64,000 bases of DNA from Sphagnum magellanicum (taxonomy: Eukaryota; Streptophyta; Sphagnopsida; Sphagnales; Sphagnaceae). This document shows, piece after piece, positions 24,301 through 34,650 of the stretch (within the stretch, counting starts at the first letter, position 1; every line of letters begins with the position of its first letter). The notes beneath the pieces are model-generated. The model searched no databases, had not been told where the DNA came from, and worked only from the letters and a program-made list of their open reading frames with translations. Made by a program: the position numbers and the translations under genes. The stretch covers positions 4,215,958 through 4,279,957 of the forward strand of contig CM038913.1 in assembly GCA_021904315.1 (NCBI GenBank), read 5' to 3'.

Positions 24301-27300
24301 TTGGATGTAAATAATCTCCACTCCACGCTCGACAAATTGTACTTATTTTCAAACCACGAAAAAAACAAGCAATATCCAAAAACATGTTTTGATGTTGCTT
24401 ATCCAAGTAGTCATAAGAAATTTTCAATTTACTCCAAAGTTCTTCATTATCATTGCCCCCAGTGAAACTTTGCCCGCTTTTCAATTTGCTCAATGCACTT
24501 TCCCAGATTTCTAATTCTTTAATATTACACAAAAAAGAACCCAATATTTCAAGACTTAAAGGGAGCCCCCCACAAGCTTCTATAATCTTCGTACATATAT
24601 CTTTGAAATCCTTGGTTGGAACATGATTTGCATTACCGAATGCATGGAACATAAATAGTTCCCTTGCTTGCTTTTTCGTTAAAGATTTCATGACCACTTT
24701 TCCATCTTCATTTACATGAGATTTCAGATTTTGCCAATTTTGACAATTCACAAGTACTTTGCTTTTAGAAGTTATATTCTTGGCACACTTATTAATGACA
24801 AGTAGTAAGGATGTAAGGTTCCTCGCGTTACCAACATCATCCACCACCACTAACACTTTTTTCGATATCATACATTGCCTAATTTGGTCAAGGTCTTTTT
24901 TATTCACATTTTGATCCTTGCATAGCCTTTTGCCACACAAATCGTGTAGGAGTTGTTTTATGACATCATTGATATCGTCCTTTGATTTCACATCCTCCAA
25001 AAAACTAGATTTGTCATATTGGTTGTGGAACAAATGATAGAATTTTTTGCACAAAGTGGTCTTCCCAATCCCAGCCATTCCGACCAAGCCAACAATAGAT
25101 TCCTTTTGTAACAAGATGTTTATGTCTTTTGCTTTGTCAATCAACGCCACTTCATGACATGGCAAAGGTGGAAGTAATATATTTTTCTGTCAAAATTCAC
25201 AAAATATAGGTCATTTATATGTTATCTTTCTTATTTTGTAACCAATATATATGACATTACATATGCGATACACATCAAGAGTGCTATGACCTAATGTGTA
25301 TCAAATTACATGAACATATATGAAATCAAAAGACTTAGATTTGATGTTTTTACCTCCATACATATTCTCAAACATTTTAACAATAAAGAATAGCTTGGAT
25401 GATCTTTGTTTGGTGGCTTGCAAATTGTCAAGTGATTAGCATCCTCGATTTTGTAATGGTTGTTGTTTGACAATTGAATAGCTGAAGCATATGGCACTAA
25501 AATTCCCTGCATGTGCAAATGATTAAGTTAATGGAATTCATTGACTTGTTTATTCACTTATGCTCTAATTAAGTTCCAAATGGTGGTGGAAACTATAATT
25601 TAGTAATTGTTGATGTTTGAATAAAAATGAAATATTTTTTGTAAAACTAATTTCATTCAACCCTTTGGTAAGCAAATTGAATAAATACATCACAAAGTTA
25701 TTGGTTTTTAATCTCATTTATTTTACATGTTTTAATGATGTTATGATTTTCCTCACAAATATTTTATATGGAATTGATTTGATGAAAGGAAAATTTTTAA
25801 CCGATTTCCTGCTCTTTCAAATCAATCAAATTTCCCTTCCATCAACAGTAATTCATGAAACAAAGTTCATAAAACACATGACCCATTCACCACCTTAATA
25901 TATTTAGGAACATTGAGTACATGATCCCACACAAGTTTTGACAATACAAAAAAAGTTCAATTAATGAACCTAGTTGGACAATTTTCAATGTGGTGAAATG
26001 AAAATCTCACCCAATTCTCATCGAGTGGTAATCCTTCGCCAAATGCATAAATGTTGAGGTCTTCATGAACGACGTTTTTAAAATCCGTTGAAAGGTGTTC
26101 CATTTGTGTGTTGAAAGATTCTAAATTTTTTAAAATACCAGATTGGGTTGCATATTTGTTCAATGTGTTGATTTGTTGATGTTGCCAAGTGAAATAATTT
26201 GATAAATTTTGGGGACCACCAGCATGTGGTACACCATAAAATACCACACCTTTAACGTTGTTCAAAAATGTGTTACAACATTTGTGTACTTCATCATCCA
26301 AATCATTTCTTGACCTTTGATTTAAATGTTTGTGAGCTTCAACCACCAAGCTTTTGAGTACAAGACCTCCAAAACTGTAAGCAACTAATGCCACCGGTCC
26401 ATCCCAAAGGGATTGATAACTACAAAATATTCGACAATGCACCAAAATTCCAGTATTAACATTGTATTAGCATGTACAAATTTATCCTATTATACTTGGG
26501 GCAATTTTCCAATTCACACATGACTTAAGCCACAAGTTCATAATCGATTTGCTTGTCATTTATCATTTATTATTTATTGACTCCATCAATCTACCTAAAA
26601 AATGTGACAACCATGTTTTGGTAAAACAATTATTATGTACAAGTATGCAGGTGTTAATGTACAATTCATCTTTTATGTGTTACCTTGGAAATACATTTTT
26701 AAAAAATATTAAATTAAAAAAAAGATATGCCCTTTTTTGAAATAATTTTTTTGCAATGAAATGAATGCAAATTTTCTACACATGTATTAATTTAATTTAA
26801 TTTAATTCAATTACATTACCAAATATAAAGCTTCAAAAAGCGCAAATTAAAAATTGCCATAAAAACCAAACTAGTTGTACCATGAACTTATAATATGAAC
26901 ATAAACTTTGCTATTATCCTCAAACAAGAACATTTGCATTTAAGCCCCATTTTATGTTTTTCTACATGAATCTAACAATTCAAATCAATGGAAATTTCTT
27001 GGTGTGTATCACAATATTAACAATTAATTTGTGCAAAACATTTAAAAATTTCTAAACATGTAAACAATTATCTTTAATGTACACAAGGAAAAATAATTAA
27101 TGTGTCCATAAATAAAGAAAATTGTCACACCTTGAATTTGTAACCAAACTTTGAATAAGGTTTTTGCCAATTTCAGTCACATCATTGTGAACACTTGCCA
27201 CAATGTTAGAATCATAGGACAATGATAAAATTCGAACATTGGTGTTGAAGTCTTCGGGTAGCCACTTTTCTGGCCAACATATGCACTGTTCTCTATTGTT

Positions 27301-27498
27301 GGTGCAACCTGTTGTCCATGTTTCCTTCCATTCATCATTTGTGCCAAAAGCAATCCCATGGAAAAAAACGACGGTCAAGTTTGGATTATTGGAATCGCAA
27401 GTGGGATTTAAATCATGCACTAGATATTTCTGCAAAGAAAATGAAAAAGAATCAACACATTTTTTCAAACATCTCTTGAAAATTATTTGACTATACAT
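21358..27498 (-). CDS. Alpha/beta-hydrolase-NB-ARC-LRR immune receptor (HNL-type NLR)
   Basis: Five exons join in phase: 27498-27131, 26419-26011, 25506-25354, 25186-24125 and 23934-21358 (1522 codons). Residues 42-310 form a SERAC1-like hydrolase: VVFFHG, nucleophile Ser138 in AYSFGG, and His284 in EDANHLTICKP. NB-ARC motifs follow: P-loop GMAGIGKTT (346-354), kinase-2 VVVDDV (423-428), GGLPL (516-520), FLDIACFF (579-586) and IHE (628-630) where MHD is usual. From 751 come 32 LRR units ending in a premature-looking stop. HNLs are known from Marchantia and are thought to sense pathogens inside the cell; that role is inference here. The start is uncertain: the ATG at 27498 reads through a good acceptor (ctttgcag, just before 27429), and an upstream exon may exist at 28750. 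RNBS-B (KSKVLVNCQNW) is unusual. Confidence 0.88.
21373..23676 (-). repeat. Coding array of 32 LRR units of 72 bp
   Basis: Every unit encodes 24 residues on the pattern SNLKELPSSIGQLNALQ followed by a variable x-L-x-L-x-x-C segment. No unit is gained or lost out of phase. Variation clusters at the segment after LNALQ (KLDLSQC, ELDLSEC, QLNLYGC and so on), the part expected to face the concave ligand surface. The first four units and units 22-23 are more divergent; the rest are near copies, showing recent unequal exchange. The antisense strand also stays open for long runs as a by-product. Confidence 0.95.
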
Positions 27499-27576
27499 TA
27501 AATTTAAAAAATGCAATATACAAATTATAGTAGTTAGATAAAGGCCATAAGTAATTGAAAAGATGAAGTTTAACAA

Positions 27577-28184
27577 AACGACAATAATAGATGAATTGCA
27601 AAATACGAAATCTATCTTGCATGATTAACAAATGAAGATCATTCACATGTGTCATAGACCTCAAAGTTTCAAAACATAGTTCAATGAGTAAATATTGTTA
27701 CATTGTAGGTGGAACGTATGCTAATCAATAAAGGTTAATGCTAAAAATTAGATTCTTTCAAGTTTGGGTTAATTGATTCAACCATCTAATTTGGTTCATT
27801 TGTATTTCATGACATTTTCCCCAACATTTGGGCCACTAAGGCCTCCAACTCTTAAAGAATTGGGACACAAACCCAATAAAAATGTCCAAGAGCATTTTAA
27901 TAATTTGCTTTAGGTTGTTGGATTAAGACTACACATTGAACTTAACTCATAATCTATAATGAAAACTCCAGTCCTTACAAGTTCAATATATTCTTAGATA
28001 ATGCCAATTGACAAATTTCCCTTTCACCAATTCTACTTGTTATATAGCAACTGAGTTGCGAGCCTAATGTAAGAGGCTACAATGATTATTCCATTTCCTA
28101 TTGTTTTTGTTTAATCAAACAAATTGGAAAGTAGGCAAAGTGAAAATGTACAACAAGGAAGCTTGTAAATGATTGAGGACATTG
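27577..28184. other. Intronic or upstream spacer of the receptor gene
   Basis: AT-rich sequence with no recognised motif. If the putative first exon at 28750 belongs to the receptor, this is part of its first intron. Confidence 0.4.
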
Positions 28185-28330
28185 AGGTACATTCAAGTAC
28201 CCTAGTGAGTAAAGGGTATGGTTGTGAAGCCGCTAGTTGGGAGTTCAAATCTAAAATAGACCTCCTTCTCTTGATGCTTTGTGAGGAGAACAAGCTGTCA
28301 TGGTTATAAGTGTCTAAGAAAATTGTCAAC
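28185..28330 (+). mobile_element. Possible tRNA-derived SINE
   Basis: A tag-gagtaaaggg A-box-like sequence at about 28203-28215 is followed 40 bases on by gttcaaatc (28243-28251), which fits the pol III B-box consensus. A tRNA fold is not intact. Downstream there is no clear poly-A or target duplication. A weak call. Confidence 0.3.
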
Positions 28331-28342
28331 ACCCAAACAAAA

Positions 28343-28750
28343 TTAAAAAAGTAAAGAAAAATCAAACTTCAACATGTAACTTGGGAAAGCCCAAGAAAAA
28401 ACTGTGCAAAGAAAGCTCATCATAAGGTCAAGAAGAAGCACCACATTGCTGTGCCATCCAGAGCTTGAAGGAGCATTTTCAGCAGGGACCAAAGGTTTCT
28501 CCTTCGTAGCAGGTATCTGCACAACATCTTTACATGGGAAAGCCCAAGAAAAAATAGTGCAAATAAAGCGCATGATAAGATCAAGAAGAAGCACCACATT
28601 GCTGTGCCATCCAGAGCTTGAAGGAGCATTTTCAGCGGGCACCAAAGGTGTCTCACTGACAGGAGAGATCGGCACAACATCTCTCTTTGTTTTTGGTGGC
28701 CCTTGTGAAAGATCAACTCCTTTTCGCTTGAGGCCATATGAATATCCCAT
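28343..28750 (-). CDS. Putative upstream exon of the receptor gene, with a 51-residue internal repeat
   Basis: From an ATG at 28750 the minus strand is open for about 135 codons. It starts MGYSYGLKRKG and contains PPKTKR, both basic. A 153-bp unit then occurs twice (starting near 28536 and 28383 on the left edge); each encodes VPAENAPSSSGWHSN followed by a hydrophobic VVLLLDLIMRFICTIF stretch and SWAFP. The frame is kept across both. The position, 1.25 kb upstream of the receptor and behind a GA-rich leader-like tract, suggests a first exon. However, the best donors (after TTCCCAT or TTCCCAA) are phase 1, while the next exon needs phase 0, so a mini-exon would be required or it is a separate gene. 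Confidence 0.35.
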   Translation of the reverse strand: MGYSYGLKRKGVDLSQGPPKTKRDVVPISPVSETPLVPAENAPSSSGWHSNVVLLLDLIMRFICTIFSWAFPCKDVVQIPATKEKPLVPAENAPSSSGWHSNVVLLLDLMMSFLCTVFSWAFPSYMLKFDFSLLF

Positions 28751-29390
28751 ATTTTGCACGACTGAAATTCCTATTGCTCGCTTCTCTCATAAATATTTTT
28801 CTCTTGACCTTTTGGTCTCATAAAACCTGCTACAAATCCTTTGCCATCCCAACAGCATACACAGGGTAGGATGGGCGTCCCTCACATCACAGATTCCCGC
28901 GAGCTAAGCTGATATTTCCACTAGATCGCCCCAAATAACATCAACCCCTTTCCTCTTCACGATCTCCCTGGAATTCCCACTCTCTTCTCTTACTCCTTTT
29001 TCGACTTTTCTCACAGATGTTTCTTCTTCTTCATTTTCTCCTCCCCCCACAAACTTCTAGAAGGGTTTTGCCGTCACTGTTCAGACTGTAGCATACGCGC
29101 TTTACCGATTTCTTGGCCACTGAACAATTCATTACTTTCTTTTATGAAACGCATGTCTCTATTTTCTACTCATAATTGAGGATGGAATATGCAATGTCAC
29201 CTTGAGACTTGTCAAACACGCTTTACTTTTTCCCTCTGGCCTCCTCCATTATTATCATCATGACTTTTGTTCACATCCACACACGGACCTCTCTTTCACC
29301 AAAAAACTATAGCAAAAAAAAACTAAGCCATAAATTTAAAAAGTGCTAAAATCAAATGCTTTTTGAGATATTATAGATACATGTAGCGTC
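28751..29390 (-). promoter_or_regulatory. Leader and promoter-like region of the receptor gene
   Basis: Read on the minus strand this is a GA-rich leader-like tract (aagagaagagagtggg near 28990) with a short upstream frame starting ATGCTGTTGGGA. Near 29055 the sequence aacttctagaaggg holds a perfect TTCnnGAA palindrome, the core of a heat-shock element, as a single copy. No convincing TATA box was fixed. Base composition is clearly richer in G and C than the flanks, which supports a promoter. Confidence 0.4.
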
Positions 29391-30028
29391 CTTAGAGAAA
29401 ATCAGGGTCTCTGAATCTACAACCCTAAACCCTAAACCCAAGAGGCTTCACTTATGAAGGTGAGTGTACCAGTGCAGGTGCTGGTTCACCCTGGCCAGTG
29501 GCTATGATTGGAGGAGCCTGGGGGGAGAAGGAAATTGAGAAGCCTGATTTGGAGAACCAAGAATCAGGCTAGGGACCCAGGTACACTCCAACTCAAGGAT
29601 TCAATTTGCTTCACATGAGTCCAAATTGGTTCCTAGGAAATTGGACCATGGACCCTCGTCTAAAGTGGGCCTAATGGTGTTTTACTGCAAGGCCCTTTTG
29701 ACTCATTATGTGGAGAACCACAATCAGCACGATTGACATCTAGTGCAAAGTGCACACATGTTGGATCCCAGATCTGAGGCATTAGCCTAGTGAAAGCCAG
29801 TAAGTTTTTGCTCATTTTTGGTTTTCTGACTTGCTTTGTGTTATGGTGCCCACAACCAAGTCTGTTGTTTGTGAAGGAATTGGGGAAACCTGTAATTAAT
29901 GGCCAGGCCGAACCTACACCTACATTAATACACTCACCTTCTTGAATGAGGCCTTTCTCTGATAATAGCTCCAAGACGCCTCAAAGAAATGTTAAATTTG
30001 AACTCAGAGACCCTGACTTAGTCTAAGG
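29391..30028. mobile_element. Small inverted-repeat element (~640 bp)
   Basis: The ends pair imperfectly over about 25 bases: ccttag-gaaaa-tcagggtctctga at 29391-29414 against the reverse complement of tcagagaccctga at 30004-30016 plus ctaagg at 30023-30028. The inner 13 bases are perfect. No coding capacity and no clear target duplication. A telomere-like accctaaaccctaaaccc lies just inside the left end (29423-29440). Confidence 0.45.
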
Positions 30029-30029
30029 C

Positions 30030-30285
30030 TTGCTTTATACTCCAAGTCAGGGCTGAAAAAACTTGGGGCCAAGTTTGAGCATTTTGGAGTTTTTGTCTGG
30101 CCCCAAGTTACTAATAAATGCTACAACATTGGCCACAAGGGTTGGAAATTGGCTTCCCAAGTTTGATGTTATCCTTTTCTTCAGCCTTGGGCCCAATACC
30201 ATAAAGTTCAGCATTAATTAGTAACTTGGGGCAGATTGAAAAGATTTTTTCTATTTCAGCCTTGACTCCTAGTGTAATTTAGCCC
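30030..30285. mobile_element. Foldback repeat (~250 bp)
   Basis: The inner arms ccccaagttactaata (about 30101-30116) and ttagtaacttggggc (about 30220-30234) are reverse complements, and the outer ends ttatactccaagtcagggct and agccttgactcctagtgtaa also pair imperfectly. It could form a hairpin. No gene inside. It abuts the preceding element, so the two may be nested. Confidence 0.45.
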
Positions 30286-30371
30286 TTGGGGCTGATTTCA
30301 ACTTTAGCACCAATAGAGTGCGTGATTTGAGTTGAACATCGGCCTCCACTCCTGGTATAAAGTGGGCGTAA

Positions 30372-30688
30372 GAGCAGCTCCACAGGTGCTGGGTATGTGG
30401 CCCTGGAGAGTAAATTTTGGCTCAGCACAATGGCTTTGGCCTCGACATTTTCCTTGATAATACCAAGGCAGGCAAAAGGCTCAGCAAAGGACAATACCTG
30501 CTGTTGATTGTTGGATAGACTCTAAGACTGGTTGGTCCAAGTGGGTTGCTAATAGCTATTATTGGTTTTCAATCGTTGCAGTGTCAGTTTTAGTGTGGGT
30601 TGGGGGAAAAAAAAAAAAAAAACTAATCCTGGTTTTGGGAAATATTGTGTTTTATTGCCATATACTCAGAGCACCTGTGGAACTGCTC
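30372..30688. mobile_element. Tourist-like (PIF/Harbinger) MITE
   Basis: The 317-bp element begins GAGCAGCTCCACAGGTGCT, and its other end, read on the minus strand, begins GAGCAGTTCCACAGGTGCT: 18 of 19 bases match, and similarity continues weakly for about ten more. It is flanked on both sides by TAA (30369-30371 and 30689-30691), the three-base target duplication used by PIF/Harbinger elements. It has no coding capacity and contains a run of about 17 A near 30607. Confidence 0.8.
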
Positions 30689-30691
30689 TAA

Positions 30692-31560
30692 AAGATGATT
30701 TTAGCTCCAACAAAAGGTGTTTTTGAATGTCAAGTGATTTCACTAGAATTTCAACGAATTCACTAGTTTAACTAAATGGAGACTAATTGAAAAATAATTA
30801 ATTCATTAATCTAACGAATGGGAAGTAATGAACTGCACCCACATTTTGTAATAATAAAAAACAAACACAAAGTGTTTTTGTAACTTAGTGCCAATATAGA
30901 TGCTGGTTTGGCCAAGGTATACCTATACCAGGTACAAATACTATGCTTGGTCTCATGGTCGTGCGATGAGTGATCACAGCATGGGAGGGTGTGCCCTGTG
31001 AATAGTGAAACAGGGGGTGTTCCAGTACCGTCTCTTCCTGACTTTACGAATAACTCTAATATCACAATTTTAGAGTGGGGTAATGCCATCCAAGTGAGGC
31101 ATCTTCCCTGAAATAGGCCTGCCCTGGCTTTCGCCGGCCGGAGTGGCCCAGCCCCCATGACTCCACCAGTTCCATTTGGGATGAACTCAAGTTCATCCCA
31201 ATTATTGGATCTACTACAGGCATTGAGGTTGGGTCAATTCTTTTTTTTTTCCCCTTCCTTACTTCAAGGCTACCCATAAAAAAATCTATTATACTACCCA
31301 AGCATTTCAAACCCCAACTACCTACCTCCGCCCCATTAAAAATCTTAAACCTCGTCGTCACTTGGCGATGTTGCAGAAGACGGTGTTACAGAAGCAATGT
31401 TGAAGTGCTGATGCAAAAGACAATGTTGCACATGTGTGTTGAAGCAATGCTGCAAAAGTGATGTTGAAGCGGTGTTGTAGAAGACGTTGCTGAAGTGGTG
31501 TTGCAGAAAATGCTACTCCAAAAAATAACTAGTGCATATGTGGCAAGAAAGTGTACATAA
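30692..31560. other. Spacer without a supported gene
   Basis: No gene is supported. At about 31133-31172, on the minus strand, the motif actggtggagtcatgggggct resembles a sequence at 5350-5390 and 42446-42490. At 31360-31520 variants of gatgttgcagaag repeat loosely. Confidence 0.5.
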
Positions 31561-32830
31561 ACCTTTTTTTTATTTGCTTCTTTTTCACTCTTGTTTTTTT
31601 GCTCAGATGTAGTAGATGACGGCGAGCCTACCTAGCTCATTGTATATTTTGCACGTGAGAAAAAAACTAAGAAATGACAATGAGCCTCCTAGCTCGCCGT
31701 CATCTGCTACACTTGAAAAAAAACAAAAAGATGACTATGAGTCGGGGAGGTTCACCATCATCTGCTACACCTGAGAAAAAAAAACAAAAACAAAAAACAA
31801 ACAAAGAAATGACAATGAGCCAGGGAGGTTCGTCGTCATCTGCTACACCTAAAAAAAAATGCAGAAGATGACAACAAGCTAGGAGGTTCTTGACTCGTTG
31901 TCATCTCCTGGGTTTTTTCTCAACTGTGAGCTCACTGACTGCATTGCCACCTAATGCATCTCCTACTTTTTTGTGATTTCACTAACTGCATCACCACTTG
32001 ATGTATCTCTTGGGTTTTTGTGATTTCATTAATTGCATCACCACCTGATGCATCTCCTACGTTTTTATGATCTTGTTAGAATTTCATTGACTACATCACC
32101 ACCTAATGCATCTCATGGGTTTTTATGATCTCACTGAAATCTCACTAATTGCATCACCACCTAATGCATCACTTGGGATTTTGTGATCTCACTAACTACA
32201 TCACCACTTTATGCTTCTCCTGGGATTTTGTGATTTCACTAACTACATCAGCACCTAATGCATCTCCTGTGTTTTTGTGATCTTGCTAAATGCATCACCA
32301 CTTGATGCATCTCCTAAGTTTTTGTGATCTCACTGGCTGCATCACCACCTGATGTACCTTCCTATATGTGGGGATGTCAGCACTCCTTAACAAATGCAAA
32401 AGTAAGGAGGAAAGGTGCAGTGAGGTATATAACATTTGGATAGGCTCTTCGCCAAAAGGAACCACACCAGTGATGCTGGTTGGAATTTTTTGTGTGTGTT
32501 TATACAATTTGTAAATGGGCACAGTACAGATGACGACGAACCTCCCTGGCTCATCGTCATTTCTTTGTTTTTTTTCTTACGTGTAGCACATGACAACGAG
32601 CTTCCCTAGTTCAGCGTCATCTATTTGTTTTTTTATCAAGTGTAGCAGATGACGGCGGGCCAAGAGGCTTGTTGTCATTTCTTAGTTAGTTTCTCATGTG
32701 TAGAAGATGACCTCATTGTTTCTTGGTTTTTTTCTTCAAATGGAAAAGATGACGACCAACTAGGAGGCTCCTGATTTGTTATCATTTCCTAGGTTTTTTT
32801 TCAAGTGTGAACTCATTGGTTGCATCACCA
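31560..32830. mobile_element. Foldback element with long repeated arms
   Basis: The left arm (about 31600-31910) contains four to five units of the type tgacaatgagcc-agg-ctcg-cgtcatctgctacac. The right arm (about 32525-32800) contains about five units in the opposite orientation (gatgacgacgaacctccctgg). Each unit is itself partly palindromic. The arms enclose a minisatellite and a spacer (32360-32520). Such structure is known in Foldback-type and long-TIR Mutator-type elements. No transposase is visible inside. Confidence 0.65.
31935..32360. repeat. 47-bp minisatellite, about 8.5 units
   Basis: Units follow tgcatcaccacctgatgcat then ctcctgggtttttgtgatctcactaac-like sequence. Most are 47 bases; two carry an extra eleven or so bases (gaaatctcact type). 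One stray partial unit sits at 32818-32841, outside the array. The core tgatgca/tgcatca is palindromic. Confidence 0.85.
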
Positions 32831-33140
32831 CCTGATGCATTTTCAAAAATTTTGAAAATACTTGAACTAGTGATTGTGTAAATGGGTGCATGCAATACAC
32901 TAAACAATTCACTCTTATTTTTGTTTTTGAAGAGGCCTTGAACTTTATTCAAAAATATTGGCATGTGGTGAAGCCATGTTGCCTCATGTGTTTTCATTGT
33001 AATTATTGTTTTGTGGTGAGGCCACATTGCTTTGAGTTCTTGCCTTGCTTGCACAAGCTCACAATGTTTTGCTTGGACTACTCCTATCTTGTCTTTTTGA
33101 ATTAATTGTTGTTTAAGGATTCGAATGTTTTTGTTGTAGG

Positions 33141-34650
33141 ATGGCACGTCCTTGGAAGAAACTTAAACGCCAAGGAAAGGTGACTATCGATAATCAATAA
33201 GTGAATGTTGTAGCAAATGAAGAGGAAATTGAAGTGGAACAAAGAATTATCATTTATATTCCTACTTTTGAAAGTAAGCTTTAATCCCATTCCTATTATT
33301 GAAAGTAAATTTGTTGTGATGGATGCTACATTTCACATGATAGGGTTTAAAAGAGTGCAATGCAACACATTACAAATAAAAAATCCCAATCCAAACCCTA
33401 AACCCCATCTTCATTCTCTATTTGAGAATGGGGATGGTGTATTTTTTTGCCCAATTTTTTCCAAGCAATATCTTCATTGTTTGAAGGTTTTAATTGCTAG
33501 CCTATTTACAATGCCCTCCTTGTATTTAGTGTTTATTTGCTAGTTTGTAATACTTTCATATTTTTAGAATTCTCTTATTAGTTTATTTGTAATACCTTCA
33601 TATTGTGTAAGGTTTTCTTGCTCGTCTATTTGCAATACCTTCATATTTTGTAAGTTCTTATTATTACTTTGTTTGCAATATTTTCATCATTTTAAGGATT
33701 ATTTTTTGGTTTGATTTTGAATGTTGTTTTTATAGGGGCTTCGGTGGCTTCACATGAAAGTGATCAAATAGAAATACCACCAAATCATGTAATGGAAGAT
33801 GCAGATTGGGTGCACGAAAGGTCAAAATGGAAGTGCAAGATCAATGGATGCACCAACGCTTATGCGGCTAAATGGCTACTTTGTTAACAGTTGGACAACA
33901 AACACGAGCTTCGCATGGAGCTAAGTAAATATGGCCATCCTTCTACTCATGTTGGGGGACCAAGGCAACAAAATCACCATGTTATGAATGCTCGAATTTT
34001 GAGCAACCCGCATGCAAGGCAAAGGCGGAATTAAAAGAAGGCTCTTAATAGAGTGAAAAAGAAAACAGAGTTAGAATGGGATGAACTCCAAGCCCAAGTG
34101 CAACAAATGGAACAAGTTAAAAGGCCTTTGTTGGTACGTTTAACCTCAGAGATTTTGTTGGACATCATTGGGATTCCAGCATGGGGGTGGGGTTCATCCC
34201 ACAAAGTGCATGGGCACGCCTTGAAAAGGACAAGAACCTTGTTGAGACAATTCGGGCAAGTAAAGTTACTTATGCAAAGCCTTTGAAATTTGCATGGGGC
34301 GTTCGGAATTGGACATTGGAGTCCAATAAACACAACCGAGTCAAATAAATGGATGTAATATCCAAGTATCACGATTCCGAAATCATTCATGGGTGGTATA
34401 TTTCCATATTTTTTCTTTTTTTTAAAAACATTGTTTGCATTTTAACATTGGAATGTAATTTGTTTTTTTGTTTTCTTATGTTAGGCTTCGAGGCACAACA
34501 AAAGAGGCTTTTGTTGCAAATGTAATTCGACTTGCACTTGAGCATCATCAACTATTTACTCATCACCATGTAGCCAAAACTGTAGAAGCTGCAACAAAGT
34601 ATCACACCAATATGGGCATTCCTTCTAGTTCATCTTCTTTAGAGGAATAA
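33141..34650 (+). pseudogene. Decayed zinc-finger-like, transposon-linked gene
   Basis: Pieces follow intron-like borders. A first piece at 33141-33178 (MARPWKKLKRQGK) has donor aaag|gtgact. A second from 33736 follows tttttatag and contains WKCKINGCTNAYAAKWLL (33828-33881) and, further on, KHELRMELSKYGHPSTHVGG, giving a C-x4-C then His pattern like a DNA-binding finger. A last piece at 34485-34650 ends GIPSSSSSLEE. Stops (for example TAA at 33884-33886), a frame change near 34190 and a stop after SNKHNRVK make it inactive. I do not recognise a named family; the basic, coiled-coil-like middle (KKALNRVKKKTELEWDELQ) suggests a DNA-binding accessory protein of a transposon. Confidence 0.55.

Noticed and set aside
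28404-28823. Plus-strand frame of 139 codons over the duplicated module
   Set aside because: Antisense to the more protein-like minus-strand frame, which starts with ATG behind a leader-like tract.
29423-29440. Telomere-like accctaaaccctaaaccc (also at about 55095)
   Set aside because: Only two or so repeats; this is a common telo-box or chance match, not a telomere remnant.
31935-32360. Regular 47-bp repeat considered as a CRISPR-like array
   Set aside because: No unique spacers between constant repeats, and the genome is a plant's; it is a minisatellite.
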